Positions 38,979 through 48,079 of a stretch of 64,000 nucleotides of DNA are shown one piece after another. The position numbers and the translations under genes are program-made. The notes beneath the pieces were generated by a model. The model had not been told where the DNA came from, did not search any database, and saw nothing but the letters and a program-made list of their open reading frames with translations. Source of the stretch: Ruminococcus sp. (GTDB lineage Bacteria; Bacillota; Clostridia; Oscillospirales; Ruminococcaceae). Location: positions 1 to 64,000 of the forward strand of contig JAEELF010000036.1 of NCBI GenBank assembly GCA_016288815.1, in the 5' to 3' direction. Numbering within the stretch: position 1 is the first letter of the stretch; every line of letters starts with the position of its first letter.

Positions 38979-40123
38979 ATATTTCCTCTATCCTCCGAAA
39001 GCGCTGTATACAGCCTCCGGATAATGTTTTTTTCGTTGAACTCGTCCATGACGCGCTCCCGCGCTGCCGCGCCGTACTTCCTGCGCAGCTCAGCGTCCTC
39101 CGCGAGGGTGCGTATCGCCTCCGCGAGAGCTGCGTCGTCCGAGGGCGGCACGGTCAGACCCGTCTCGCCGTGTATGCTGACGTGCGGTACACCCGACGGC
39201 AGCGATGTGTTTATCACGGGTTTGCCGTAGATCATCGCTTCGAGCTGGACTATCCCGAACGCCTCGCTTTTCGCCACAGACGGCAGCACGAAGATGTCGC
39301 AGTCGGCGTAAGCCTGTCTGAGCTCCTTTTCGGGCAGAAAGCCGAGAAAGTGTACCCTGTCGGATATTCCCCATTCGTCCGCCTGACGTCTCAGCTCGTT
39401 CCCGAGGTCGCCTGTGCCGGCGATGAAGAGCTCCGCGTTCAGGTCAGCGAGCAGCCTGAATGCCCTCAGCAGGACGTCCACGCCCTTGTAGTACACGAGC
39501 CGTCCCGTGAAGAAGACCTTCACAGCTCCCGGATCCGTACATTTTCCGGTCAGGAAGGGTGTGCCGTCCGCGGGGAGGTATTCCCCGGGCGTGATACCGT
39601 AGGGCAGCACGCGGCATTTCTCCCGGAACTGCGGGAGCCAGTCGGAGCCGTCGATGTGACCCTCCGTCGCGACGAGTATGCAGTCCGCGCGCCGCAGCAG
39701 GTACATCATGAAAGGCTTGTAGAAGAGCATGAGCTTCTTCTGCCGCACGACGTCGCTGTGCCACGACACCACGACCCGTCCCTTGAAGCCGGACAGCATC
39801 AGCGCGAAGTCCGCGAGCGGGAACGGTACATGGATATGCACTACGTCAGCCTTTTTCGCGAGCTTCCTAAAAAGCCGCACGAATGACAGCGACACCGGGC
39901 ACTTGAACAGCGTCCCGAGGCTGCCCGCCCGCACGAGATCAACTCCGTTCAGCTTCTCCCGGACGGTCCCGCCGCGGCTGTCGCGGCAGACGAGCGTCTT
40001 CACGCATACCCCGTCCAGACGTCCGAGCTCCTGCGAGTACTGCTGCACGAGGGTCTCTATGCCGCCGATATGCGGGTAATACGCCTTATTCACTTCGAGT
40101 ATCCTAAGCACTTTCCGGCTCAT
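38975..40123 (-). CDS. GT4-family glycosyltransferase
   Basis: The 382-residue product has the two-domain GT-B fold: an N-terminal acceptor domain (YYPHIGGIETLVQQYSQEL) and a C-terminal donor domain with FTGRLVYYKGVDVLLRAF and the E-x7-E motif EAFGIVQLE. Such enzymes transfer a sugar from a nucleotide donor, retaining the anomeric configuration, to a growing lipid-linked repeat unit at the inner membrane face. In this operon GDP-mannose or GDP-rhamnose is a plausible donor. It overlaps rmd by 4 bases. Confidence 0.88.
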   Translation of the reverse strand: MSRKVLRILEVNKAYYPHIGGIETLVQQYSQELGRLDGVCVKTLVCRDSRGGTVREKLNGVDLVRAGSLGTLFKCPVSLSFVRLFRKLAKKADVVHIHVPFPLADFALMLSGFKGRVVVSWHSDVVRQKKLMLFYKPFMMYLLRRADCILVATEGHIDGSDWLPQFREKCRVLPYGITPGEYLPADGTPFLTGKCTDPGAVKVFFTGRLVYYKGVDVLLRAFRLLADLNAELFIAGTGDLGNELRRQADEWGISDRVHFLGFLPEKELRQAYADCDIFVLPSVAKSEAFGIVQLEAMIYGKPVINTSLPSGVPHVSIHGETGLTVPPSDDAALAEAIRTLAEDAELRRKYGAAARERVMDEFNEKNIIRRLYTALSEDRGNI

Positions 40124-40131
40124 AGCTCACC

Positions 40132-40638
40132 TCAGAATCTGTATTGCTCACTGCCTATCTCAACGCTGCCGTCCTCCCAGACTATCTCCGGGGCGTCATC
40201 TGCAGCGTTGATGACTCTGTCAAAAACTACCCCGTGCTTTTTGCCCGCGTAGAACCTGTATATCGGGTTCCCGAGCACATCGGAGTCCCGTATCAGCACC
40301 ACGCGGTACTTGCCGTCGGGGCTGTTTATCACCTTGTCAACTGTGCTCCCGCCGAACAGCCAGCCTGATATCAGCATGAAGAACAGCAGCACAAGGTCCG
40401 CGAGGACGGTCAGTACGATACGCAGCACCTTGCGTTTTTGCGGTACGTCCGAGCGGAAGTACATGACCGCTGGGACGGTCACTGCCGCTGCCGCGATTAG
40501 CAGGAAGATGACCGCAATGCCGCCGGTCGCCAGCGGCGGTACGATGACCATTCTCTCGTAGGGCAGACCTGCCATGCAGAGCACCGCGGTCAGCGAAATA
40601 ACTGCGGCTGCGGCGCATATCCGCTTCACTGCTTTCAT
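40132..40638 (-). CDS. Small membrane protein of unknown function in the polysaccharide operon
   Basis: The 168-residue product has three or four hydrophobic segments in the first 100 residues and then a soluble C-terminal part with INSPDGKYRVVLIRDSDVLG, reminiscent of DUF5412-like proteins. It lies between two glycosyltransferase genes and overlaps the upstream one by 4 bases. No enzyme motif is visible. Confidence 0.75.
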   Translation of the reverse strand: MKAVKRICAAAAVISLTAVLCMAGLPYERMVIVPPLATGGIAVIFLLIAAAAVTVPAVMYFRSDVPQKRKVLRIVLTVLADLVLLFFMLISGWLFGGSTVDKVINSPDGKYRVVLIRDSDVLGNPIYRFYAGKKHGVVFDRVINAADDAPEIVWEDGSVEIGSEQYRF

Positions 40639-41780
40639 TTCACGATCTCCTCATATATCTCATGCAGCATTTTTGCGCTGCGCTCCCATGTGAACTCCTT
40701 TGCGCGCTCGATACCGCGTCTGCCGAGGTCTGCGCGGAGCTCCGGGTCTGTGAACAGCTTCGTCATGCCGTCTGCAATGCTCTCCGGGGAGTATGCGTCG
40801 CATATCACGGCGCAGTCGCCCGTGACCTCCGGGAGCGAAGCCTCGGCGCTCGTCAGCACGGGAACTCCGCAAGCCATAGCCTCAAGAGGCGGCATACCGA
40901 AGCCCTCATAGAGCGACGGGAATACGAATGCCAGCGCACCGCACATCAGCGGGTTCATGTCCTCGGAGGGGACGTACTTCGTGAAGACGACCCTTTCGGT
41001 GAGTCCGAGCGCCTCGACCTTGCCGTAGATACCGCTGTCGAGCCAGCCCTTTCCGCCCGCGAGCACGAGCTTCGGGGCGTTCTCGGTGCGCTTTGCGAAG
41101 ATGTCATACGCCGCGATGACCCTTTCGAGGTTCTTGCGCGGCTCAATCGTGCCGAGGTAGAGGAAGTACTCGCCCTCTATGCCGAGCGACTTCTTCACCT
41201 CGGGGATACGTTCCGGCTGCTCGCAGGGGCGGAACTTCTTCGTGTCCACTCCGCACGGCACAACTCTTATCTTATCCCTGTGTTTCGGGAAGTATTTGAT
41301 TATCTCCGACTTCGAGAACTCGGAGTCGGTGACTATCACGTCTGCACGGCGCATGGAGCTTTTCAGCCCGAGGTTCAGCATGAGCATGGTCCTGCCGCGG
41401 ACTGTCTCCGGGAATGCCTTGTAGACCATGTCGTGCACCGTCACGACCTTTTTCCCGCGGACGAGCGGCGGGATGATGTAGTTGAAGAAGTGCGTGACGT
41501 CCGACTTCCTGCCGAAGAAAAACGAATACGGCAAGGGCAGGAAAGCGCTCGCGGCGCGGTAGATATACCCCGAGAACGAGGAGGAGTTGAGATGCAGCTT
41601 CTTTCCGGCTATCGCGCGGACGCGCTCTTTGCGCTCCGGCTTGCTGCTGGTGAAGAAGCTGTATTCGTATCTGTCGGAGGGGTACAGCTCCGGCATCGCC
41701 GTCGTCTGCCCGACCTCGCACCAGCCAATGCCGGTCAGTCTGTCGGCGACGAGCGGACCTGCGTCGAAGGTAATTCTCAT
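40635..41780 (-). CDS. GT4-family glycosyltransferase
   Basis: Start at ATG 41780, with AGGAG 7 bases upstream; a TTG six codons earlier has no such site. The 381-residue product has GVDTKKFRPCEQPERIPE, EYFLYLGTIEPRKNLERVI and the E-x7-E motif EGFGMPPLE, as in mannosyl/rhamnosyl GT4 enzymes of polysaccharide clusters. It probably adds one residue of the repeat unit using a GDP-sugar made by the neighbouring genes. Confidence 0.88.
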   Translation of the reverse strand: MRITFDAGPLVADRLTGIGWCEVGQTTAMPELYPSDRYEYSFFTSSKPERKERVRAIAGKKLHLNSSSFSGYIYRAASAFLPLPYSFFFGRKSDVTHFFNYIIPPLVRGKKVVTVHDMVYKAFPETVRGRTMLMLNLGLKSSMRRADVIVTDSEFSKSEIIKYFPKHRDKIRVVPCGVDTKKFRPCEQPERIPEVKKSLGIEGEYFLYLGTIEPRKNLERVIAAYDIFAKRTENAPKLVLAGGKGWLDSGIYGKVEALGLTERVVFTKYVPSEDMNPLMCGALAFVFPSLYEGFGMPPLEAMACGVPVLTSAEASLPEVTGDCAVICDAYSPESIADGMTKLFTDPELRADLGRRGIERAKEFTWERSAKMLHEIYEEIVK

Positions 41781-41834
41781 GTTTCTGCTCCTAATCAAAC
41801 AGGCGGACAGCAGTCCACCTGTTTTTGCTGATAT

Positions 41835-42887
<1,053 letters not shown>

Positions 42888-42910
42888 CTATAATTAATTC
42901 GTAATACGCA

Positions 42911-43975
42911 TTATACAAGCTCGTTCCTGCCCTGTTCCTTTAGCTGGGCAATGACCTGCTTGACGTCCTGGGTGTTATTCTTCGAGCAGACGAGCAGGAC
43001 ATCGTCCGTATCGACGATGATGAGGTCCTCGATACCGATAGCCGCCACAAGACGCTTCCCGCCGACAATGGTCGAGCGCTCTGCACCGACGGAGATGACG
43101 TCTCCCTCAATATAATTCTTGTCGTCGTCGGTCTCGTTTATACGCTCTATGGCGAGCCAGCTGCCCACGTCATCCCAGCCGAAGCTGCCGGGGATAGTGA
43201 ATATATCCTCTGCCTTTTCCATGATACCGAAGTCGATGGACTCGCTCGGGAAAGCCTCGAACTCGTTGACGAGGGTGTATGTGTAATTGTCGGTGCCGAA
43301 AGCCTCTCCTATGCGGAGCGCGCCCTCGTATACCGACGGCATGAACTTCCTGAGGTTGTTCATTATGGAGCTTATCTTCCACACGAACATACCGCTGTTC
43401 CAGAGGTACTTTCCGGACTTGAGGTACTGCTTTGCGGTCGCGCGGTCGGGCTTCTCGACGAAGCGCTCAACTGCGTATGCACTGCCGTTCTCCTCGCCGA
43501 AGTTGATGTAACCGTAGCCGGTCTCGGGGTATGTCGGGGTGATACCGATAGTCACGAGGTTCTTGTCATCCTTGGCGACTGCGATCGCCTTTTTGAGGGT
43601 GTTCACATAGATGTCCTCGTAGCCGATGAGGTGGTCGGACGGGAGCACGAGCATTATCGCGTCGTCGTACTTCCTGCTGATGACCGCCGCCGCGAATGCG
43701 ATACAGGGAGCTGTATTGCGGGCGCAGGGCTCCGCGAGGATATTCTCCTGCGGCACGTCCGGCAGCTGCTCAGCGACGAGGTCGGTGTAAGCGGCATTGG
43801 TGACGATGTAGACGTCCTCAGCCGAAACGAGCGGCTCGAGCCTCTTGACGGTCTTCTGTACCATGGTCAGACCGTCCTTTGTGAGTGAAAGGAACTGCTT
43901 GGGACAGGTGTTCCTGCTTTTGGGCCAGAAACGCTCGCCTCTGCCGCCTGCCATGATGACTGCTGTTATCTTCAT
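42911..43975 (-). CDS. manC: Mannose-1-phosphate guanylyltransferase
   Basis: The 354-residue product has the nucleotidyltransferase signature MAGGRGERFWPKSRNTCPKQ at the N-terminus and FVEKPDRATAKQYLKSGKYL in the middle. The fused isomerase domain of bifunctional ManC/AlgA is absent. It makes GDP-mannose from mannose-1-phosphate and GTP. The start overlaps the upstream priming-transferase stop by 4 bases. Confidence 0.93.
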   Translation of the reverse strand: MKITAVIMAGGRGERFWPKSRNTCPKQFLSLTKDGLTMVQKTVKRLEPLVSAEDVYIVTNAAYTDLVAEQLPDVPQENILAEPCARNTAPCIAFAAAVISRKYDDAIMLVLPSDHLIGYEDIYVNTLKKAIAVAKDDKNLVTIGITPTYPETGYGYINFGEENGSAYAVERFVEKPDRATAKQYLKSGKYLWNSGMFVWKISSIMNNLRKFMPSVYEGALRIGEAFGTDNYTYTLVNEFEAFPSESIDFGIMEKAEDIFTIPGSFGWDDVGSWLAIERINETDDDKNYIEGDVISVGAERSTIVGGKRLVAAIGIEDLIIVDTDDVLLVCSKNNTQDVKQVIAQLKEQGRNELV

Positions 43976-45357
43976 TTGTCGTTCTCCTCTTTCCTGCTCT
44001 CCGGGAACGGCAGCACGCCCTCTTCTGTTTCTGCGTTGGTCTTGCCGGGGAAGAGCATAGTTTTCAGGGTCATTAATATTATCTGGAGGTCCATGCGCAG
44101 CGAGTAGTTCTCGATGTACATGAGATCCATTTTCAGCTTGTCGTAGGGAGATGTGTCATACACGCCCGTGACCTGCGCATAGCCGGTCAGACCCGCCTTT
44201 ACCTTCAGGCGGAAGTCGAATTCGGGCATTTCCTTCATGTATTCCTCAGTCAGCTCCGGACGCTCCGGGCGCGGTCCGACCACGGACATCTCACCCTTGA
44301 GTATGTTGAAGAGCTGCGGGAACTCGTCGATACGGAACTTCCTGAGCACCTTGCCCACGGGGGTTATGCGGTCGTCCTCCTCGGAAGCGAGCTGCGGGAC
44401 GCCGTTCTTTTCCGCGTCAACGATCATGCTGCGGAACTTGTAGACGTAGAATTCCCTGTTGTCGATAGTGAGGCGCTTCTGCTTGTACAGCACCGGACCG
44501 CCGTCGTAGAGCTTGACCGCTATCGCGGATATGAGCATGAACGGCGAAGCGGGTATTATCGCGATGAGCGAGAATACGATGTCGAACACGCGCTTGAAGA
44601 AGCGCTGCTCGAAGTCCAGTCCGTAATTGCGGCAGAGCAGCAGCGGCGAATCGAACAGACGTATATCCTCCGCGCCTCTTACGATTATGTCCGATATCTT
44701 GGGAGCTATGTATGCCCTGACGTTGTTGCGGAAGCAGAATTTAAGGAGGTCGTTGCGCGTACCTGCCGGGATATCGCAGATTATGACGCCCTCGTACTTC
44801 ATTATCTGCTCGAGGATATAGTCCTCGGGCTCGTTTATGCTGACGGACTCGCAGATCATGTACTTGTCCACGCGCTGGCTCATCTTGAGCACAAGCGACG
44901 CGGCCTGATGGCTGCCGTAGATGATGATGAGCTTCCTCGGGGGGTATATCAGGAAGTAGAACCACCCCGACACGACCGTCCATATGGAAATGAATCCGAA
45001 GTCGGCGAAGGTCATCAGGAATATCGGCATCGCGCGCATGAAGTCACGTCCGATAAGGCTGATCATGAAGTACGCGACGAAGTTCACGCACGCCATTGAG
45101 ATCAGCTGCGAGTACAGCATATCGGTCTTTTTGAGGTAGCCCACCTTGAAGCCGCCGTACGCCTTGAAGAACAGCGCGGTCAGAAGGCAGTATATTCCGA
45201 TGAGCACCCAGTTGCCTCGCCTGTAGAACGGCAGGACTATGGTCTCGCTGTAGTATGTGTACCACACGAAGGCGAAGGTGCCCGTGAGGATACCGAGAAG
45301 TATGAGAGCGAGACTGAGGGATATTATTCTTTTATACCGGTCTCTTTTGCTTATCAT
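43972..45357 (-). CDS. Polyprenyl-phosphate sugar-1-phosphotransferase (WcaJ/EpsL type)
   Basis: The 461-residue product has four N-terminal membrane helices, a soluble CoA-binding-like region, another membrane segment near 260-285, and the C-terminal bacterial sugar transferase domain (KRLTIDNREFYVYKFRSM, RKFRIDEFPQLFNILKGEMS, VGPRPERPEL). It starts polysaccharide synthesis by moving a hexose-1-phosphate onto undecaprenyl phosphate. First gene of the operon. Its Shine-Dalgarno site is far from the ATG, with a hairpin in between (see separate entry). Confidence 0.92.
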   Translation of the reverse strand: MISKRDRYKRIISLSLALILLGILTGTFAFVWYTYYSETIVLPFYRRGNWVLIGIYCLLTALFFKAYGGFKVGYLKKTDMLYSQLISMACVNFVAYFMISLIGRDFMRAMPIFLMTFADFGFISIWTVVSGWFYFLIYPPRKLIIIYGSHQAASLVLKMSQRVDKYMICESVSINEPEDYILEQIMKYEGVIICDIPAGTRNDLLKFCFRNNVRAYIAPKISDIIVRGAEDIRLFDSPLLLCRNYGLDFEQRFFKRVFDIVFSLIAIIPASPFMLISAIAVKLYDGGPVLYKQKRLTIDNREFYVYKFRSMIVDAEKNGVPQLASEEDDRITPVGKVLRKFRIDEFPQLFNILKGEMSVVGPRPERPELTEEYMKEMPEFDFRLKVKAGLTGYAQVTGVYDTSPYDKLKMDLMYIENYSLRMDLQIILMTLKTMLFPGKTNAETEEGVLPFPESRKEENDK

Positions 45358-45387
45358 GATATTTCCGGCGTATTGAGCCGGGTCTCC
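45358..45387 (-). promoter_or_regulatory. Shine-Dalgarno separated from the start codon by a hairpin
   Basis: On the minus strand AAAGGAG is followed by a CCGGC-TCAATAC-GCCGG hairpin and then the ATG at 45357. Linear spacing from GGAG is 26 bases, too far for normal initiation. If the 17-base hairpin forms, the effective distance falls to about 9 bases. No closer ribosome site is seen. Confidence 0.6.
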
Positions 45388-45440
45388 TTTGTTATTTTTG
45401 TATCTATCTTATATGCAACGTCATATAACGCTACATAGTC

Positions 45441-45469
45441 ATTATAACAAATACGCCCGCCTGTGTCAA
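45441..45469 (-). promoter_or_regulatory. Promoter for the exopolysaccharide operon
   Basis: On the minus strand, exact TTGACA and TATAAT with a 17-base spacer. The leader is about 75 bases. Confidence 0.85.
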
Positions 45470-45594
45470 TAGAATCCGGCGGAATTTACAAATTTCCCTG
45501 CATTTTTATGGCAGTATGCACAACTACCCTTTATGGACGGGGCAGTTACGGGCGGGAAATCCTCCCCATGGACGTGCATTTTTTCTCATACCAC

Positions 45595-45623
45595 TTGACA
45601 AACCGCATAAAACGTGCTATTAT
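45595..45623 (+). promoter_or_regulatory. Promoter for the leuA T-box leader
   Basis: TTGACA (45595-45600), a 17-base spacer and TATTAT (45618-45623), giving a leader of about 415 bases before leuA. Confidence 0.85.
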
Positions 45624-45629
45624 GAGAAT

Positions 45630-46000
45630 CACCAAAAATGCGATGAAGGGAAACAAAGCCCGCAGATGTTTTCACAGAGAGCTGCCGGAGGGTGAAAGGC
45701 AGCAGACGGACACGGGTCATAGCTCCTCCCTGAGCAGTCGGCTGAAAGCGGCGGGTGCGGTCTGGAATGGCGGTGCTGTCTGAAAGGGCAGCGGGGTCTG
45801 TGAGGCGGCGCGGTCTGGGATGACAGCGCGGTCTGAGAAGGCAGTGCGCGGCAGAGTAGGCTTGAACGGGCTCTCCCGTTACAGAGATATGCGTTGATCC
45901 GACGCAGACGAGTGGGCGTATCATACGTCAAGAAGAGTGGTACCACGGAGTAAGAATCAGCTTCGTCTCTTCCATGCACTGCATGGAGGAGACTTTTTTA
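45630..46000 (+). promoter_or_regulatory. Leucine T-box riboswitch leader
   Basis: Stem I contains AGAGAGCTGCCGG...GGCAGC. The likely specifier is CTC (45723-45725, Leu; the next triplet is also CTC), followed by CCTGAG. The T-box is AGAGTGGTACCACGG (45934-45948). The terminator has a 13-bp stem (45965-45977 with 45981-45993, one G-U) and T6. Uncharged tRNA-Leu would permit read-through into leuA. The distance between stem I and the T-box is unusually long because of an 18-bp repeat array. Confidence 0.93.
45757..45852 (+). repeat. Five tandem ~18-bp repeats inside the Leu T-box leader
   Basis: The core GTCTG recurs at 45760, 45778, 45796, 45813 and 45831, at steps of 18, 18, 17 and 18 bases. 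The unit is roughly GYGCGGTCTGNGANGGCR. A sixth degenerate unit may follow (GCGCGGCAGAGTAGGC). Copies differ, so the array is not a recent slippage product only. Confidence 0.8.
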
Positions 46001-46045
46001 TTGCCATTATGCAGTTTTCAAACGGATCGGAACGGAGGTATTTTT

Positions 46046-47716
46046 ATGAAAAACATCCAGAAGTACACGCGGCAGTTCTTTGAAGCGCCGCAGACCGCGA
46101 TGAAATGGGCTCAGCGCTCCTATATCGACCGCGCCCCGCAGTGGTGCAGCGTAGATCTGCGCGACGGCAACCAGGCTCTCATCACGCCTATGAGTCTCGG
46201 CGAAAAGCTCGAATTCTTCAGCAAGCTGGTGGAGATAGGCTTCAAGGAGATAGAGATCGGCTTCCCGGCGGCTTCTGACACCGAATACGAGTTCTGCCGC
46301 GCCCTCATCGAGCAGGACCTCATTCCCGATGACGTCGCGATACAGGTGCTCACGCAGTCCCGCGAGCACATAATCGAAAAGACCTTCGAGGCTCTGCGCG
46401 GCTGCAAAAACGCGATAGTCCACCTCTACAACTCGACCTCCGCGGCTCAGCGGGAGCAGGTCTTCCGCAAGTCGAAGGAGGAGATAAAGGCTATCGCCGT
46501 AGAGGGCGCGAAGCTCTGCAAGGAGTACCGCGAGCGCTATGAGGGCAATTACAGGTTCGAGTACTCGCCCGAGAGCTTCACCGGCACCGAGCCCGAATTC
46601 GCCCTTGAGGTCTGCAACGCCGTTCTCGACGTATGGCAGCCGACCCCCGGCGACAAGGTCATAATCAACCTCCCTGTGACCGTGCAGCTGTCCATGCCGC
46701 ACGTCTACGCGAATCAGGTGGAGTATATGTGCGAGAACCTGAGATACCGCGAGAACGTGATAGTTTCGCTGCATCCCCACAACGACCGCGGATGCGCGGT
46801 CGCGGACACTGAAATGGGTCTGCTCGCGGGCGCTGACCGCGTCGAGGGAACACTCTTCGGAAACGGCGAGCGCACGGGCAATGTGGACATCATCACCCTC
46901 GCGCTGAATATGTACTCACAGGGCATCGACCCGCAGCTCGAGCTCGGTGATATACCGTCGATAACCGAGATATATACCCGCGTCACCGGCATGAGCGTCT
47001 ACGAGCGCCAGCCGTACTCCGGAAAGCTCGTCTTTGCGGCGTTCTCGGGCTCGCACCAGGACGCGATCGCGAAGGGAATGAAGTGGCGCGAGGAAAAGGG
47101 CTCGGAGATATGGAACGTTCCCTATCTTCCGATCGACCCCAGCGACGTCGGGCGCAGGTACGAGACCGACGTTATCCGTATCAACAGTCAGTCCGGAAAG
47201 GGCGGTATCGGGTTTATCCTCGAGACCCGCTTCGGCTACGACCTTCCCAAGAAAATGCGGGAGAGCGTGGGGTATCTGGTCAAGGGCATTTCCGACCGCA
47301 GCCACCGCGAGCTCATGCCGGACGAGGTCTACGAGATATTCCGCAGCAACTATGTGGACATCACCTCCCCGCTTGCGCTCACGGAGGCACACTTCGCCCA
47401 GCGCAACGGCATCGAGGCGTCCATTGACGTTGATTTCAACGGCAAGCATATCCACGCGGTAGACAGCGGAAACGGACGTCTTGACGCTGTCAGCAACGCG
47501 ATACGCTCCTGCACGGGGCTTGAGTACAGTCTCAACACCTACACCGAGCACGCGCTGGAGGTCGGCTCGACCTCGCAGGCGGTGTCTTATGTTGGGATAG
47601 TGTCGGCGGGCGGAGAGTGCTTCTGGGGCACGGGTATCGACAACGATATCATTTCCTCGTCGATAAAGGCGCTGGTCAGCGCGGTGAACAATATGGTGCG
47701 CGGCTCGGCGGTGTGA
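46046..47716 (+). CDS. leuA: 2-isopropylmalate synthase (LeuA2 type)
   Basis: Start at ATG 46046 behind GGAGG; an upstream in-frame start at 45974 falls inside the leader terminator. The 556-residue product is the long form: TIM-barrel catalytic domain with SVDLRDGNQAL and metal site HPHNDRG, then a C-terminal LeuA dimer domain that senses leucine. It condenses acetyl-CoA with 2-ketoisovalerate, the first committed step of leucine synthesis. It has a separate promoter and leader from the ilv-leu run downstream. Confidence 0.95.
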   Translation: MKNIQKYTRQFFEAPQTAMKWAQRSYIDRAPQWCSVDLRDGNQALITPMSLGEKLEFFSKLVEIGFKEIEIGFPAASDTEYEFCRALIEQDLIPDDVAIQVLTQSREHIIEKTFEALRGCKNAIVHLYNSTSAAQREQVFRKSKEEIKAIAVEGAKLCKEYRERYEGNYRFEYSPESFTGTEPEFALEVCNAVLDVWQPTPGDKVIINLPVTVQLSMPHVYANQVEYMCENLRYRENVIVSLHPHNDRGCAVADTEMGLLAGADRVEGTLFGNGERTGNVDIITLALNMYSQGIDPQLELGDIPSITEIYTRVTGMSVYERQPYSGKLVFAAFSGSHQDAIAKGMKWREEKGSEIWNVPYLPIDPSDVGRRYETDVIRINSQSGKGGIGFILETRFGYDLPKKMRESVGYLVKGISDRSHRELMPDEVYEIFRSNYVDITSPLALTEAHFAQRNGIEASIDVDFNGKHIHAVDSGNGRLDAVSNAIRSCTGLEYSLNTYTEHALEVGSTSQAVSYVGIVSAGGECFWGTGIDNDIISSSIKALVSAVNNMVRGSAV

Positions 47717-47814
47717 CGCAGCACCGCGCCTGACACCGCTCGCGATCATGCACAATAAACCGTGTTGAAAACTGTGTGTAGTGCATAAAATAAAATCAAA
47801 TATCCCGCTCCTTA

Positions 47815-47843
47815 TTGATTTCTTTATTAAAAAGTGCTATCAT
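47815..47843 (+). promoter_or_regulatory. Promoter for the ilvB attenuator leader
   Basis: TTGATT, a 17-base spacer and TATCAT. The predicted start near 47850 is about 230 bases before the ilvB ATG and just before the leader peptide. Confidence 0.8.
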
Positions 47844-47849
47844 TGGTAG

Positions 47850-48045
47850 CAAGAGTTGTCATAAGGAGCGAAGCATGATGAGAACCGAAATGATATCTTC
47901 CGGTACTGTCCTGATCTGCGGCGCGGTCGTCAGCTCGGCTGACCGCAGTCTTAGTCCGCTCTGCCCGAATGAAGCTCTTGCCTGACGTGTACGCTGCGCG
48001 TACCGGTAATGTGCGCTATCTCCGGCAGAACGCCGGAGTTTTTTT
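47850..48045 (+). promoter_or_regulatory. Branched-chain amino-acid attenuator of the ilv-leu run
   Basis: The leader carries a short peptide frame (47875-47985), an internal hairpin over its Val/Ser codons (GTCAGC-TCG-GCTGAC), and a terminator CTCCGGC-AGAAC-GCCGGAG followed by seven T (48020-48045). No T-box sequence is present. The arrangement matches ribosome-mediated attenuation: stalling at Val/Leu/Ile codons would favour the non-terminating fold. Confidence 0.8.
47875..47985 (+). CDS. Leader peptide of the ilv-leu attenuator
   Basis: AAGGAG lies 7-10 bases before ATG 47875 (a second ATG follows at 47878). The 36-residue frame contains TVLICGAVVSS and ends LCPNEALA. Three Val, one Leu and one Ile codons fall within seven codons, and further Leu codons come later. 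The stop lies 35 bases before the terminator stem. Such a peptide serves as a translation sensor and is not expected to have its own function. Confidence 0.75.
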   Translation: MMRTEMISSGTVLICGAVVSSADRSLSPLCPNEALA

Positions 48046-48079
48046 GTTTAACATAAATTTTTGAGAAGGAATAATAAGC

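Noticed and set aside
45586..45979. Minus-strand frames over the Leu leader
   Set aside because: They only read through the T-box and its 18-bp repeats in antisense.
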